64,000 nt of DNA from Cardiocondyla obscurior. Lineage: Eukaryota > Arthropoda > Insecta > Hymenoptera > Formicidae. The stretch covers positions 6,065,501 to 6,129,500 of the forward strand of contig NC_091873.1 of assembly GCF_019399895.1 (NCBI RefSeq). Direction: 5' to 3'. Made by a program: the position numbers and the translations under genes. Each line of letters opens with the position of its first letter. The stretch's first letter is position 1. Of this stretch, positions 26,901 to 41,900 are shown piece by piece. Below the pieces are notes generated by a model, which was given only the letters and a program-made list of their open reading frames with translations, made no database searches and was not told where the DNA came from.

Positions 26901-29900
26901 GAGGAAGCCGTTTTTCCCTGACCTTGCGAATCGCAATCGGATATAGGCTGCCGGCAAATAGTAGAACGAAACACGTTCGCGCCTCCTCTCATTAATGCTT
27001 ACGTAATGCAAGTATGCGTCAGTTCAGTATCGTCTGATTATTTTTCACATTATTGTAAATGAGCTTCTAAGTTTCCAACGTGCGATTTTTGCTCCTCGTT
27101 TGAGCTCTGTCGTCTCGCCGCGTACTTCGGGATAAAAAAAAATGCACGTGGCACAAAATTTTCGCGTTTAAAAATAAAAAAAAAATAAATAAATAAATAA
27201 AAAAACAAGGGAGAAAAGAGACGAAGAAAAAAAGAACATGAATGAGGCATTGAGAGAAGAGGAAAAATGGAATTCTCCGAAAAGAACACGTTAGAGAGAA
27301 TACATACTTTGGCATGTGGCAAAACGTTTTTGCTAATGGCACTGCTCCACAAAACTAAAAAATTATATACTTTTTCAGGAGAGTATTATTATTAAATTGC
27401 AGCTGCGTACGCGACTTGTATGCATAAGTGTACGCTTGTGAAAAGGTTATTTCCGCGGGCTTGTACGCCGTGTAAAAATATTTTCCAACAAGACACGAAA
27501 TATCGTGCAATATTAATATCTTTTCACGACATTGCATTACATTTAAAATCAATTTAGAACTTTTGTCCTATTAAAGTCGTTTATTATTAATTTTCATATA
27601 AATAACGTATAATTACGTAATGACATGAGCGCGAAATGCCTCATCATATCCCAGGAAATATCATTATAATTTCAATGATGGAATAAAAAATTAATTAAAT
27701 AACGTGACAATTTTCACTAATTGCGAAAGTTAAATTACTTCGCAGTTTACCCGCCATTTAAAACTATCAATATGCGACGTAACGTTACGAATTTTTCCGT
27801 AATATTAATATCAGTTTAATGCACCGCCGAGAATAATCGACGAATGGGAAATAAAAATTACGTTACTTTATTGAGATAAATAGATCGTGCCGATTACGCT
27901 TCTTACGTAATATTACTACCTGTTATACCACTTCTTACGTAAGCACTAATGCTCCGATTTACATGCAATGTCTATTACGGTATTAAATAATTTTTGATCT
28001 TATTGAGAAATTTGCATGTTTATCGCAAATCACATAATTATTGGATGAAACTATATATAATACGTGCTATTGACAACAAAGGCGAACGCACGTGCAAAAA
28101 AAACAAGTTAACCCACTTGTTTCGACTGGTGTTAATATTCATTATTACAATATTACATAAAAATCTTCAAAACGATTCGTTCAAATGCTTTGATTAAAAA
28201 ATAATTACATTTAAATGGCTATTCCAATTTGTTTTAATTTTGTTTTTCTTTTTTTTTTTTTTTTGGCAATATATTTGTGACTTATTACTTTGCACGAATG
28301 CGCCACTGCCGAGTGAAAAACACCGTTTGTACACAATGTCTGTGATTAATAATTTTCAGTGAATTTTAACTGACATTTTATACTGATAATGTTTAAAACA
28401 ACATTTAATAATTGTTGCAGAAATTTTATTAAACTAGTTAATGAATCTATATAATTTGGTGAAAATAATATGAATAAAATACTTTTAAAATAATTAAAAT
28501 TTAAAAGAATGGGAAAGCTGAAAAAAAAACAAACTTTTTCTTTTTTTTTTTTTTTCTGTGTTTAGCTTTTTCACGTAATTTTTTAACGTCGTTGTTAACG
28601 AATTAGTTATACATTTCGTAAAAATAATATCAAAATTTTATTCAATATATTTTCTCGCCGCGCTAAATCAAACTTTTGCGTATACGGGTGACAAAGGTAA
28701 AGTCCTCGCGTGAATCGTAACTTTCAATTTTTCTGTGCAAGTATATAATAACTTAAGTAAGGTAATTGGAAAAGAAATTTGATGTTAAGAGACAACGTGA
28801 CATGTGATTTCACTCATTCCCGCGCCTACTTGCGAAATAAGTGGATCAGCTTGTCTCATCCGTTTTCGTGCGTTGGATATAAGACCGTAATCGCGGTTGA
28901 TACATCACCACGATCGCTCTTCATTATCGTCGAATGTGTCCTGCAAGCTTATACGGTACGTAGGTACGTTTCGCAAAACGACGTAACTTCGTCGCGGTGG
29001 CGAAGTGGCTTAACAAGGCACGTTGGACGAATTACGCTTCTTGCGTATTTCGGCGGAAGTATATGGATTGCGTATTATACGTGTGTGCTTTATCTAAAGC
29101 CGCATCCAAAAGCAAAACGAACATGAATGACCAACTTGTTTCTGCCGCCGTTCGTATTCATTGAAGCAAATTGTTCATTCAACGTTCGTTCAACGCCCCC
29201 CACCCGCTTGGTCAGATTAAGAAGCATTCGCGTGATTTTAATACTTTAACGGCGAAAGTGTGTAGCCTCAGAATGTGTAATAAAGAGTAATAAAATAAAA
29301 TAAAAAAAAACTAAAAAAAAAACAATTAAAAAAAATTGAGACCCGATAAACGCGTCACGTATTAATTTGACGATTAATTGGTCACAGAAAGGGGAGACGC
29401 TGGCGCACTTTTTAATTCTCGGCGCAAAGGGAGGGTGGTGGTGCCATGGTTTCGCGCGTTCGTCGAAAAGTCGTGCAGGAACGGCTGATAGAAACTTTAG
29501 AATCCTCACAATGCGCAGATTTTGACTGGTTAATTCAACGGAAGTGGCAGCCGAGTGAGCGCGAACGAGACGGGGTTGCGAGAGAGAGAGAGAGAAAAGG
29601 GGGTCCGTTTTAATCCCGGCCGCGCGGTAGGGTTAAATTCACCCGTTTTTCGTCGCATTCTTCCATTCGCGCGCCCGATTCCGTTCTTTGTGTGCTCTCG
29701 CGTTCGTTCTCCCGCATTCGTTCGCTCGCGCACCGCGAAACGTGAATCGTCCGGCGACGGACGGTGTAAAAAGGCCGCTCATGCGGCGACGACAAAGCAC
29801 GCGCGCCGCCTCGCACCTCGCGTGACGTGAAACGCGTCGGCGGGCGAATTATCCGTTGTAGCAGATCAAACGGTCCCTCCCGGGGATACGGGAAGCCCTT

Positions 29901-32900
29901 CACGGCCCTTTGGCTCGCGCCGTAAAGCGCGACTAAAAAAGGCCCCGGCTGTCCCTTCGAGCGTCGTGGATTTATCCCTCCCGGGGTGCGGTGATCAGCG
30001 CGCCGGCACCGCCGGCGAAACGACGTTAAAATCGATCGAGCGTGGACACCGTCCACCTGACTGCTCGGCGGCGTATAAATCAAAGCGCTCACGTGTTAAT
30101 AAGAAGAGAAACTGCGGACGCAGCCTGACACCAAAGACCGGTATGCACCGGTGCGTGGCGAATTTGATAAAAGTATTAAATCAAAGCCCTGAGCACGCGC
30201 GCGCGTTCGTTCTATTATAATAAGTATATTATAAATTTAATCAAGTATATTGCTCCGTCAAATAGATTTAGAATGTCCACGCTTTATTTATAGAATCGTG
30301 CGTCTAATACGAGCGATGTAAAAAATTTTTTGTTTCCTTTTGTTAATACGAGAAAGTCGGTCTCGCGTCATTTTATAACGTAAATGTCACGTTTTGCTAA
30401 ATGTACGGTAACGTTATCGTAGTACTTGACGAAATTTGATTGGGAATCGGAGAAATACGGGAATAACTTTGCGATTATAGTACAATCGTACTACTTGTAT
30501 TGCATTAGTGCGACCGCAAGAGTCGGGATCTCGGGATAAAAAGAAACGAAAAAAAAAAATAGGAAAAAAAACGCGGGTGGAGTCTACGGCTAACATAAAC
30601 GTCCGGAGTACTGGGGCGGCGAGCGAAGTGTTCTCGAAAGAGTTCGCATGAAATTGAATTGATACGGTTTACAGTGCCGGCGGGTAAGCGGATTCCCGCG
30701 GCCACGGTATCGTATCGATGTTAAAACAATGTTAAATCGCTCGAGTCTCTGACTTCGTCCGCTCGGCTGCTCATCGCAATCATCCTCCCCGGTACGCGAG
30801 AGGCTGCCGGCGAGGGGTGGCTTCGAAGTAAGTGCCGGTCGCCCGGGGAAAAAAAAAAAGGAAAAAAAAAAGGGACGGAAAAATAAGAGGGCCGCGAAGA
30901 AAAATTATATTTACCTTACGTGGAAACTCCTTTAAGACAATCTTTACGGTAGAAAGTAAAAGGGGGAACCGAGCGCGGAAACGGCGCGCCAACGATTGAG
31001 GATAATATAATAATGCGCCGGAGTCATTTACGACGACGATTCAATGAGACACTCGAGAGAGAATCGCGATTCGCGGAATGAGCCAATCGACCAAGTGTCA
31101 TTGAATTGCAGAGGCGCGGAGATTTGGATTTCCTTCGTGATCGACCGACGACGCCACGACGATCGGCTCTGGCTTTTGTTGCTTTCGCGGTGGGCGAGGG
31201 TAATAATCTGTTATCGGAGACGGACTAAAAATCGCGATCTTATCGGAGGAACATAGCGCACGATAATGAGAAATAAAAATAAATGTAACTAAAAGTGGCG
31301 TTTCTGAAATTGTCCAGAATTATTTTAACGCGGGCAAAATCGATTCGATTAAAAATAATTATTTAATTAAACAAAATTAAAAAATGCAGACAATAGCGTT
31401 TATAGAATTCTAAAATTATCTAAGAGATATAAAAAAAAAAAGATAATTCAACAAACAGTAAGACGTGATAAAAAGTAGAATGGTGGCGTCTGAAGTACTG
31501 CACTTTTTCGAAATATTTTATAAATATCCCGAGAAAGAAATTAGAGAGGAAAAAGGGAGAGCTAAAGAACGTTGTGAAAGAGAGAACAAAGGACAGTGAA
31601 AGGTACAAGAAACAGTATTAAAATAATCCTTTACCGTCAGCGTACCTGATCCGTGTTTGTCGGAGACGTGTTTCAGTACCTCTTCATTACATTACGCGTG
31701 AAACGCTATAGATGGATTATGACGAGAAAGCCCCGCACTGCATTTTAAAGCGTCGTTAAAAAGTTACGCGAAAGTCATTCTAACAGATTCCGAAAGTCAT
31801 TAACATTTTCGTGCTTTTATTAGTCCAACCGAGTAATATTCTAAACGCTATTGTCAGCCAGGCGATGCTTTTCGTCCTCTATTACGTCGTTGGCTTTTGC
31901 ATTATTTTAATAACGCCTCCGTTTTAACGTTACATTTGTTTTCACCGAGAATTAAATCACTGTACAACGATATTAAATTAAATTAAGCTAAATTAAAGCG
32001 GCGAGCGACGAGGAATGGTAACTAAAAACGTGAGTAGCAATATCGACGCAAAAGACTGGCAATTATTTTAATTTACGGGCGGCAATGTTACGGGGGGGAG
32101 GGAGGGGGGCAAGAACGCCGTGAGAGGTCTAGGCGGTAAAAGTTACAATTATGGTAACAAACGGATGTGCTTGATTAAGTGCTAGTTCTTCCCAGTTTTT
32201 CAGTTTTATTGCCCGGGCGATACAATGTGATTATGACATTTAGGTTAATGACTCTGGCAATTTAATAACTCGTATTACTCGTCCTACGTCCACTCTCCAT
32301 CTCCGCGAGGTACGGATCGATCGCCGTCTGGCCGGCACTCTCCTCCGGCCTCACCCTTTCCCCACGCGATACACGATGAAATTTCATCTCGAGCTTTACG
32401 CCATACTGCCAAATAGTGCGATCCGACAACAAGTTTACGCATGATTTTATAGCGCGGGCCACGGCATCCGCGCCGGGACTTGACCGGGAAAAATATTCAT
32501 CGGCTTCACCGGTGTCAAGCTGTCGTGCGATTTAACGCAATCGATCTCGCAAAGTATTTTCCGAAATAATCTTATAAAACGGTAAACAGATGTGAGCGCT
32601 GATCTCATGAAATGCAAAGGGGATTCCAGGTGCAGAAAGCCCCCCCCTCCACGGCGGATCCGTGCATTTTTGCATGAAACCATTAAGCAGATACTGCGAA
32701 TTCCACGCGAGTAATTTCGCCGCGAGAGTAATTCCACCGTTTTTATCACTCTCGGCGAACCCATTTTCGCTCGGGCATACAAATGGGGTACGTTCGATGG
32801 ATTAATCGCGTGTCAGAAGGCGGCGTGACTTCAACGGTAAATTCGACTTCGCTGTTCGACTTCGACTTGGAAACTGATAAATGATATGTCATAGAATTAT

Positions 32901-35900
32901 ACGAAAATTTATGAACCGGCGAACGCCATACGTCATTTGACCAAACGCCAGGGGTTTAGTTTTAGATATTTGCATGCAAACGTAAAATCGGTTATATATA
33001 TATATATATATTTTATAATATCGACATTTCATCGCGAAGTGTTTGTTTTCAATTGTTAGCAAAATAAACGTATCAAAATAAACGTTAAAAATTTTATTAC
33101 GAGCTATTTATTCGGTAGGTATATGTATCGCAGTTCGTATAAAATTTTTGTCTTCCGCTGGTATGGAATTTCATACGCCAACCGATACGCGATATTGAAT
33201 TGAACGTTAAGATTCGATTATTTTCATTTTATAAAATATTAAAATATTAAAAACCGTGCTCAAAAAGCGCGGAATGTTGACTTATGCAATACAATTCAAG
33301 CCATTACACGTATGATTCTCGAAAGTAGGAAATGCAGCCAATGAGACCGTGAATCGATTGTCATGGGCTTTCAACGCATTTCTTTTTTTTTCCCTCTTTC
33401 TTTCATCTTTTTTTTTTTGCAATCAACGTAAACGCAACTGCACCGCTCATTAGCGCTTTTGTGCGCGGCACTGTTACGACCGAACCCTACCCCAGCAGCG
33501 TTTTTACGAGCTACGTATTTTTTTCCGTATTACAAGGCGAAGGGAGCGAATGAACAAACGATAGGAGCACAGTGCGTTTCACCGCGTGGGTATATAATGC
33601 ACCGCGGAAGTATTTATTGTGTTACAAATCTCTCGATACCATATTCGATGAGCATTGGCCGTCGCGCCGTGTTTTTTCATAGCAAACAGCCGCGGACGAG
33701 AGAGCGAGCCCGGGGAAAAAGGGTGAGATAGAGAGTGCCCCGGTAATTTCGCCCAGTATTTTGTATTTCATATCGGCGGCGTTATTTCGCGAAACTGGCC
33801 GGGCGCGTTTGCGAAAGCCGGAGATTGCAAAATTCAAAGCACTATCGCGGGTACCTCTAATTTCGCGCTATTCCGCCCGCGCACACACGTATTCTAATCG
33901 CCCGTTTCTCTTCCCTCGTGTTTCCTTTTTATGTTCCCCGTGCATTACACCCGCTCGCGAACAGCAAGCTGCGCCATTACCGTGGATTAAAGAACTTTTA
34001 TTTCAATATGATACATAAAACCTGAGCTAATATTACGGCATGTAATATGATGATGTATGAACCAACCTTGATAAAAAAAAGAAAATACCTCGTCCAACCG
34101 TCACCGGAAAAGGCGTCACTTTTTTTTTTTTTTCTTTTTTTTTTTTTTTTCCTGAACAAGACATTCGTACGCTCGATTCGAGAAAAAGATATTGTAATCA
34201 GGACATGGTTCACTTGCCCGCCAAGCTTATTTTGCTATCGTTCATAAATAATGCCGTTCCATTATCAATTGCAGTCAAAAACAAACAGGCGGTGGCGTTA
34301 TCGATATTCATTTGTAATGTTTTATCATGATGCATAGACGTACCCGGCGCCGTGCATTATTTACAACGCAATTGCGCGAATAAAAAAAAAAAAACAACGA
34401 CCGGTGAATTTTAGACCGATGAATAATCGGTGCACTCGGCGCAATCGTCTCGATATCCGTCTCCGGCGTGCGTCTCGATAATATTCGCCCGGCAACGTTC
34501 GTAGACCGCAGCGAATAAAAAGCGCGTGTCGCTAAAGCGGATCGATATAAACCGAGCGAAATAAGATCCAATGATCAGCCGCAGAACGGTCATGATAAAT
34601 GCCGGCGGGCGAAACAAGAATTTCAATTTGCACCGCGCACGTGACCGGGGTGCCGACTAACGAAAATTCCACATTTCCTCCGCGGCTTTCTCCCTCGGCG
34701 TGGACAAACTCGCGGACCAGTGGAACACGTACGTAATATCTGCGACTTCCGGTGTTTTTTATCGTCCCACGGCGCTGTCCGCGAGTGAAAATTCAGAGAC
34801 GACTTTCATTTATGATTCGCGCTTAACATTTCCGCCGTACATACTTGTCCGCACTCGCCGGAGGTTACACGCAAACAATGTTTCTATTGAATAAACCGAC
34901 AGTATTTATTCACAATTTAATTGAATGCCGTTTACGTTAGACGCGTTAAGCTTCTCGAGGGGGCAACATTGCGTAATAATAAAAAACGCGTAATAAAAAA
35001 AAAAAAAAAAAAACAAGTTAAAAGAAATCTTGGTTTTGTTATATAAATATATTAAATATTAATATCGATGTTGATACTCTTCGTATTATCCGTATACGCG
35101 TTAAGCGAGTAAATTAGATGAGAAATTAAATTTCTATTTTATTCTAACGGCTGCTAATAATAACGAAATATTAAAAAGACTAAAGACAGAAAACAAAAAT
35201 TGTCTTCATTAAATTGTCTAATAATAAGATATTGCTTTTATTGGGAGTAGCGCCAATTTGTGTCGGGCAAGACTTTCAAGTACGACCGCATTGTCATCAA
35301 ACGTCACGTATTTCGAAAAATTTGTTCTTCCGTTGCCGGATACGCCATAAAGTAGACTATCGGCGTATCGCGTTTGTGATAGGAAGGGTAGGACGAGGTT
35401 GGAGCAGCTTCCTATAAAATACCGACCCGACGTCGCTTCTTTTAGCCGCGGGGCTTTGTGGAAATACGAGATAATGAAAAAGCTCCCGCGGGATTCTATT
35501 TTGAAGGGAGGTCCGCGAGAGAGCGATCGATCCTACGAGCCCTTTAAATGGCCCGACTCCGGTCACCATTTCCGTCCGGCGGCGGAACAATGCGCCGCGA
35601 TATGTCACGCGTTCCAAAGTGTCCTCGACGTGCCATTAATTGGAATTCAAATGGACATAAACATCTCCCATCGGTGACCACCGCCGGCAAGACATGGCAT
35701 TCGAGAGTTCGACCACCTTCTCTCGCGGTTTGTAGTCTAATAGCCCGGCTGCAGAAGGTGTAACTTCGCTTAAACGATTCTCTCTCTCTGCGTATACCGC
35801 GTTGCAATAATTATTTCTAGTTAATAAACGACCTAGCGCGAGAATAATTATAAAACCGTGTAATATGAAAAAGAAAAAAAAGAAAAGAAAATAACCTTGT

Positions 35901-38900
35901 GAGTAATGCACTGAATAAATATACGTATAATTTTTCATAGCGTTGGAATCTTTTTCAGAAAAAGTAAAATGTCAAGATTTCATATTGTTTCTCATGTCGA
36001 TTCTTCAAATACGTAATTTGAAATGTCAAAGAATAAATAATGTATTAATGGAGGTAAACTGGAGTTTCAATATCGTACTTTTTATCTCGTACAATGTTAG
36101 AGATTTTTTTTTTTTTTCTTAAGAGAAGAAATATAATTTTTCTTTATATTTGTAGTTAATTTTTGAAATTGCTAAGACTTAATTTATAACACGTGCGCGG
36201 TTAAAAAAAAGAGTGTACTTTTCTAGTTTAAATCTTATGCGACAGCATTAGTGTCGTCACTTTTTGCAGCATAAAACATTTGTGTTAATTAATAATATTT
36301 CGAAATGATATATCTCAAACGTACTCAGAGAGCTTTCTGCTATTTTCACAATATACGACATATTATATAAACTTAGAATTACAACTTGCGAGTGCATTAC
36401 CAGGCTATGATCTTGATATGCGAGAGGACGCAATCCGGTTTCGGTCTGTTTCGCTCTTACGGGTTGTTTGTATAAGGAATGTTTCATTATTTACTTCGTG
36501 AAAACAGTCCTGAGCATATGTTCGGGCTGGCAACTAAGGGCGAGGTTTCAGCTTACATAAATTATCAACAGAAATACAAGTGGATTTCGGGTAAGACCAC
36601 TTTACTAAGCTAATCCAAAGCACTCGGTTTAAACTATAAGAATTTAATCACAGAGATGTATTACGGATATTTTACGTTGTTCATTTTCTGCGTAGTAAAT
36701 AAATTGAATTAACTAAAAAAGGGACACGTCGGCGCGACGTACAAAATATTCCGTAGTTATTACCGCGGTGAACGGATTAAGCTTCGCAATATACACGTGG
36801 AATTTTCAGTATAAACATTTTTATCCAGCTTTCGAAAGTTCAATCTAACATTCTACAAAAATTAAGACCATTTTATATTAAATTTAATAAAAAAAAAAAA
36901 ACAAAATTTAATATTACGATGGGAGATACACGGATGCTTTTTCGTTAACAGACCGTAATAAAGTACGGCGTAATATTTATAAAATATAATATTACAAATT
37001 TCATGTTATATAAACCCGATGAAGATTTAATTTACTTTTTGAAATCGAATTAATTTCTCAACAATATGATATGGTATTCATACGGTCGCTTGGGGAAGGA
37101 AGCGTAAAACTAATGCGACGAAGATATCAACGTCGAGCTCTATTACAACTATCACAAGCTCGCATCCTTCGGAGTCGTTGCCGCAGTTACAACGAAAAAT
37201 GAAGACGGAGCGCGTGTACGTGTTAGAAATTAGTCGACACACCGTCGGCGTTCGTACATCGGTAATTCTTGTCACGTTGACGAGCAAATTGTTACGTTTT
37301 ACTCCTTTGCCGCGCTCCGCGCGAGTAACGTAATTGGATATATAACGACGAGAAGGAAATACTTTAAAAAATGATTTGTTTAACGAAAAGTTTTTTTTGT
37401 TTTTTTTTTTGGTTTTTTTTGTTTTTTTGTTATTACATTATGTAGGTAAATGTCTGAATATTGTGAATTTAAATTATTTTTCTACATACCATGTACGAGT
37501 AGGTTGCATACGTGTGTATGCAAATGTTTGAACATTCAAAATAAAAGTAAAAACATAACGTTTATAAAACATAAAAATATAAAGTAAAATAGTCAAAAAA
37601 TTTCTCCAACTTTGTGACAAATAAAATTAGACTTTACAAAATTATTTATTAAAGTTTTTTCTTCTTCTTTTTTTTTCCTTTTTTTTATTTAACAACTAAT
37701 TTCTTGTTTTATGATCCATTAACAAAAAAGATTACGTAATGAAATATTACTTTTATTTTACATTCCGTCACTCTCGTACATGGTATAAAATACGCGAGCA
37801 AATTTTATATGCATCCGAGTCTTCCAAAGCTATATATAGATATGTCTGTACTAAACCAATTGGTATCATTATCTTACTTTGCTGCAAAGTGCTTATAATA
37901 TAAGACAATCATTTTTCATGGACTCGGAAACATCTAAGATGTCCTCGACACGTCGTTCTACATTTCCAGCGTAATTTTATCTCGTTAGCTCCATCGATTT
38001 TTTTTTTCTTTTTACATAATGTACATGTGACTCTTCCTATCTCGTCGTCAGTCTCATCCTCTTTCATCTTTCGTAATTTGCGGAAGTTCTCTAGACCTCT
38101 TGCTCGCGTAACCTATTAAATTATATACGCGCGACACATAAAAGGCGCGACGAATATTACGCGTGTCTCACGATCGGTATCTACCTACGCTCGCGAGAAA
38201 GAGAAAGAAAGAGAGAGAGGAAACTCTTCCGTTTGACCCACCCCGACGTAACATCGGCAATTGAGCGGAAACACAAAGAGTCGCGCAGAAAAATTGCTTG
38301 CCTCGGGTCGACGTGCCCGAACCGTCGGCGTTTCCTCGCTCGGACATCTCGCGCCAAGAGATTCCGAGCGTCGCCTACGTGACCATGAGCCCAGCGGACC
38401 CGCATTCTGGCGACGTGACCGTACGGGAGAATCGAACACGACTGCCACGATCGTGCCCACCAGTTACGGAATCCTCGGTGGAATTATACGCCGGATAATC
38501 TCGCGTTGCAATTATCGCGAATATACGATAAATAGATTTACAGAATTGCGACACGCGCCCCGCCCCGCGACAGAGGGGGAGGAGGTCGACCCTTCCCGCG
38601 CGTAATCCATTTCCCGTCATTTCCACGAGCACAATCGCGCCGCACCCGCGCACTTCGAGCCGCAGGCCGAGCGTGCGGCGCGGAACGCGCTCCTGAATTA
38701 ACTTTCCGCGCGATCGTCATATAGAGAAGAAGAGTTATTCAATCTCAGCCGGGGCGTTCGCTCTTTTTAAAACCATGCGAAATGGGGAAGCGCGGTGCCG
38801 CGCAGGAATTTGCTAATTGCATGTGACGGAACCGCTTCAGATGAATTTTTAATTAATATCGCCGTCAGTTAACAACGAGACCAGCGTTGCGCGGCCGTAA

Positions 38901-41900
38901 TTATGCCATGATGTACCGTGACACACGCAATTATATGCTTGACCGCGTGTCTCCCGCGCGACACTCCCGGTTCCCCGAGCATTTTTCCGCACCGCGATAA
39001 ATTCCTCGTGCCAATTGCTGAATCGTCGGCGAACGATTTCGAAAACGAACGGGTAGGCTAAGCGATAACTGCACCTATTAACGATTAGCGGCCAGAATAT
39101 CGATGTACGAGATAGCGTCGCTAGTTCGCCGTTGCTATTCGCCTCTTAATAGCGACTACCGATTTGGAACAACAATGGAATTACGGTCTCCCGCAGTTTC
39201 TCAATAATTCTCCGTTATTTTCTCACCGGACAGACTGTGCGATTCTGGAAGGCAATATTCCCCATAATTGCCCGTACATTCAACTGTTGCGTCAATCGAC
39301 GAGGAGAGAAGAAGAGAGAGAGAGAGAGAAAGAGCGAGAGAGAGAGAGACCCGAAACTTTTCCATTAAGATAACTTCGATGCTAGGCGACGCAACGCGGC
39401 CCGACTCGTTCGGGCACGATGACTTCGTGCCCTGCCGATAAACTCTCCGGTATGAGCAGAATTAATTTCTACGGCTGAATGATCCCAGCTGGCACGGAAT
39501 ATTCTATTTACCTTCATGAGCGACGCTAAGCGGGCCGCAATAATGGCCGGCTATGATGACGTTTAACCGAAGCTTAACGGGGGTTTAACCCGGCTAGTTG
39601 TCTTTCGGCTTCCGGAAACCGGCCCCCGGGTGAACAAAGGAAGAGAAGCGAAAGGGATGAAAGAGAGAAAACGTCGTATCTCGACGTCGATCCATCTCGG
39701 TTCAATTTGCCGTTGTGTTACAATTGTGCCGCTCAAAAACGTGTGACAAGGGAAACAAGGCGCGCGCGGCGCAGCTGCATCGCGACGATTTCCGTATCGA
39801 CAACCTGTCGATTAAATTATTTTCGAAAATGACGACCGTTCGAGAGTCGAGGGAGGGAAGAGAGCCGCCGTGTCCGCCGCCGATATCGCGCACGATGCGG
39901 CGCGATAAACAAAATTTCGCTGACACGCACGAGAAAACGTGCGTAAACGTAGTCTCGCGTTTCATCGCGCTCGCGTCAACTTTACCCGCCCGACGAATTC
40001 GCGTTTCACGTAACACGATCCCTACGAGCGGCGAGTACTATACTCCGCGTCCCAACGAGTCTGTCCGCCAAAGAAATTAAAAAAAAAAAAAAAAAATGTA
40101 TCCTGCTGACATCGCGAAAGACAACGATACGTAATATCTTCGACAACAGGGCTCTGGCAAATATCCCGCGATTCGATATCCCGCCTGCCGATTCTCCGGT
40201 AATTGAACCCGACGAATCCCGACGACGAAGGCGTTAATATGTCACTCGAGGCCCCGAGTATTCGCGCACCGGTTTTTTAGATTTCGGACCCGATTCGCCG
40301 CAGCAGACCCGGTCAGCCGCGGGCCTCCAATTACACATTATAAACGTTACGAAACACGGAATTTATATTCTTTTTTCACGGCGGTGAGCCGCGCGCGTGT
40401 TCGACGTTTGCAACGTGACATCGATACACCGTGATTACCGTGCGGCTTAACGACACTAATTACGAGCCCGCGTAATTCGGCGTTTCCCGTTCGTCGGTAC
40501 GCCCGCCGCCCGCGCCCTCGCCTACACTCGTTGCCGTGCCGTGCCGTTAAAGCGGTGTAGGAAAACTGATTACTGATAGTCGGAATTCGGTTTCCAGGCG
40601 GTGGGAGGGAGAGGGCCGGCTCATTGAAAATTCGGCGCCGCCGCCACCGCGCGGCTGCCCTGCGAGCGAATTTTCGCGCGGCACGCCCCGATCAAATCGC
40701 ACGTCCACATACCGCCGATCGGGCAACGGCCATAAAGAAAATTAGAATGAGTGGACGCGGTTCGGTTTGCGGCAAACGAGGTTGCCCGGCCGCCACCGCG
40801 TTTGACGTTGCGCCTGACGTTTCGCGCGGGTCATCGCTCGCAAAATGTTCGCGGTGGCATAATAAATCGGCAAAGAAATTATCGACGCAACTAATGATTA
40901 TAATAAACAACGTTACACTTCCTGCTTCCTCGCGCGCGATCCGCTTAATGGTTTCATTAACATAGACGTGACCGCGGCCACGACACATAATGTCTGAACA
41001 AAGGAGGGCCTCCCGTGCATTTAGAAACTGCCGATCGATATTTACGGACAATGAACGTATTTTGAAAACTAAATCTTCGGAACAATCGGCGACGTGACTA
41101 TATTCTATTCGGCGCTAGCTTAAAATAGAATGTAAATTGCGCGTCGTGCATTTTATCCTATCCTACGGGCTGGGATTAAATTTAAACTGCTATTTGTTGC
41201 CAGCGCCGAAAATAGATATCATTATTGTGCACGGATTGATATTTAGCAGAGCGCGTTTGTTCGGACACACTTTTGTGACGCACGCGTCCTAACGTGCGAT
41301 TTCATGGGCTTAATTGAGAGCCAAATATGAACACGATGCGGTGGACGTGATGACAGTGCAAACATGATTCGCTAACAAGCGGCTCAACGCGGGGGAGAGG
41401 GAGAAAAACGGAGAAAGTTGATCATTAACATTTGAAATACGAGCTGGGGGGCTTTGCATTCGTTGGGATCGCTCGGGTGATCGCCCGGTTAATTTTTGCG
41501 TGACGCTGCGCGCGCGGGGTCACAAAGTGCGGAAGGGACACGCGTATTCGGCGCGGTATTCATTGTACGTTAACGAAAATGCGGATAAGCCATCCAGTGG
41601 AAATAACCGCGGAAAAAAAGAGCGTGATGAATGCCGCGCGCGGATGCAGCCGATCCCCATCCCGTCGGGCAATTATAGCCAGCTGCGCAAAATTCGGAAA
41701 AGTGAATTTCGCGTTGAAAATCGCCTCTCTTTGACCCGCTCCCACGCATACCGGCGTCATTCGTGAAAACGCCCCCCGCGAGTTTTACACGCGCGGCGGA
41801 GAATCCCCTTGTTCGTTCATATTTCTTACTAAATCCAATTTAATTCTAATTCATCCGAGACCTTAAAGTATATACCATCCCCCGTACCACCCCGCGCTAG

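Noticed and set aside
28990..29060. tRNA Ser/Leu-like start (TGGCGAAGTGG A-box match)
   Set aside because: No B-box (GGTTCGANTCC) follows within a plausible distance and no cloverleaf can be drawn; at most a chance match or SINE fragment.
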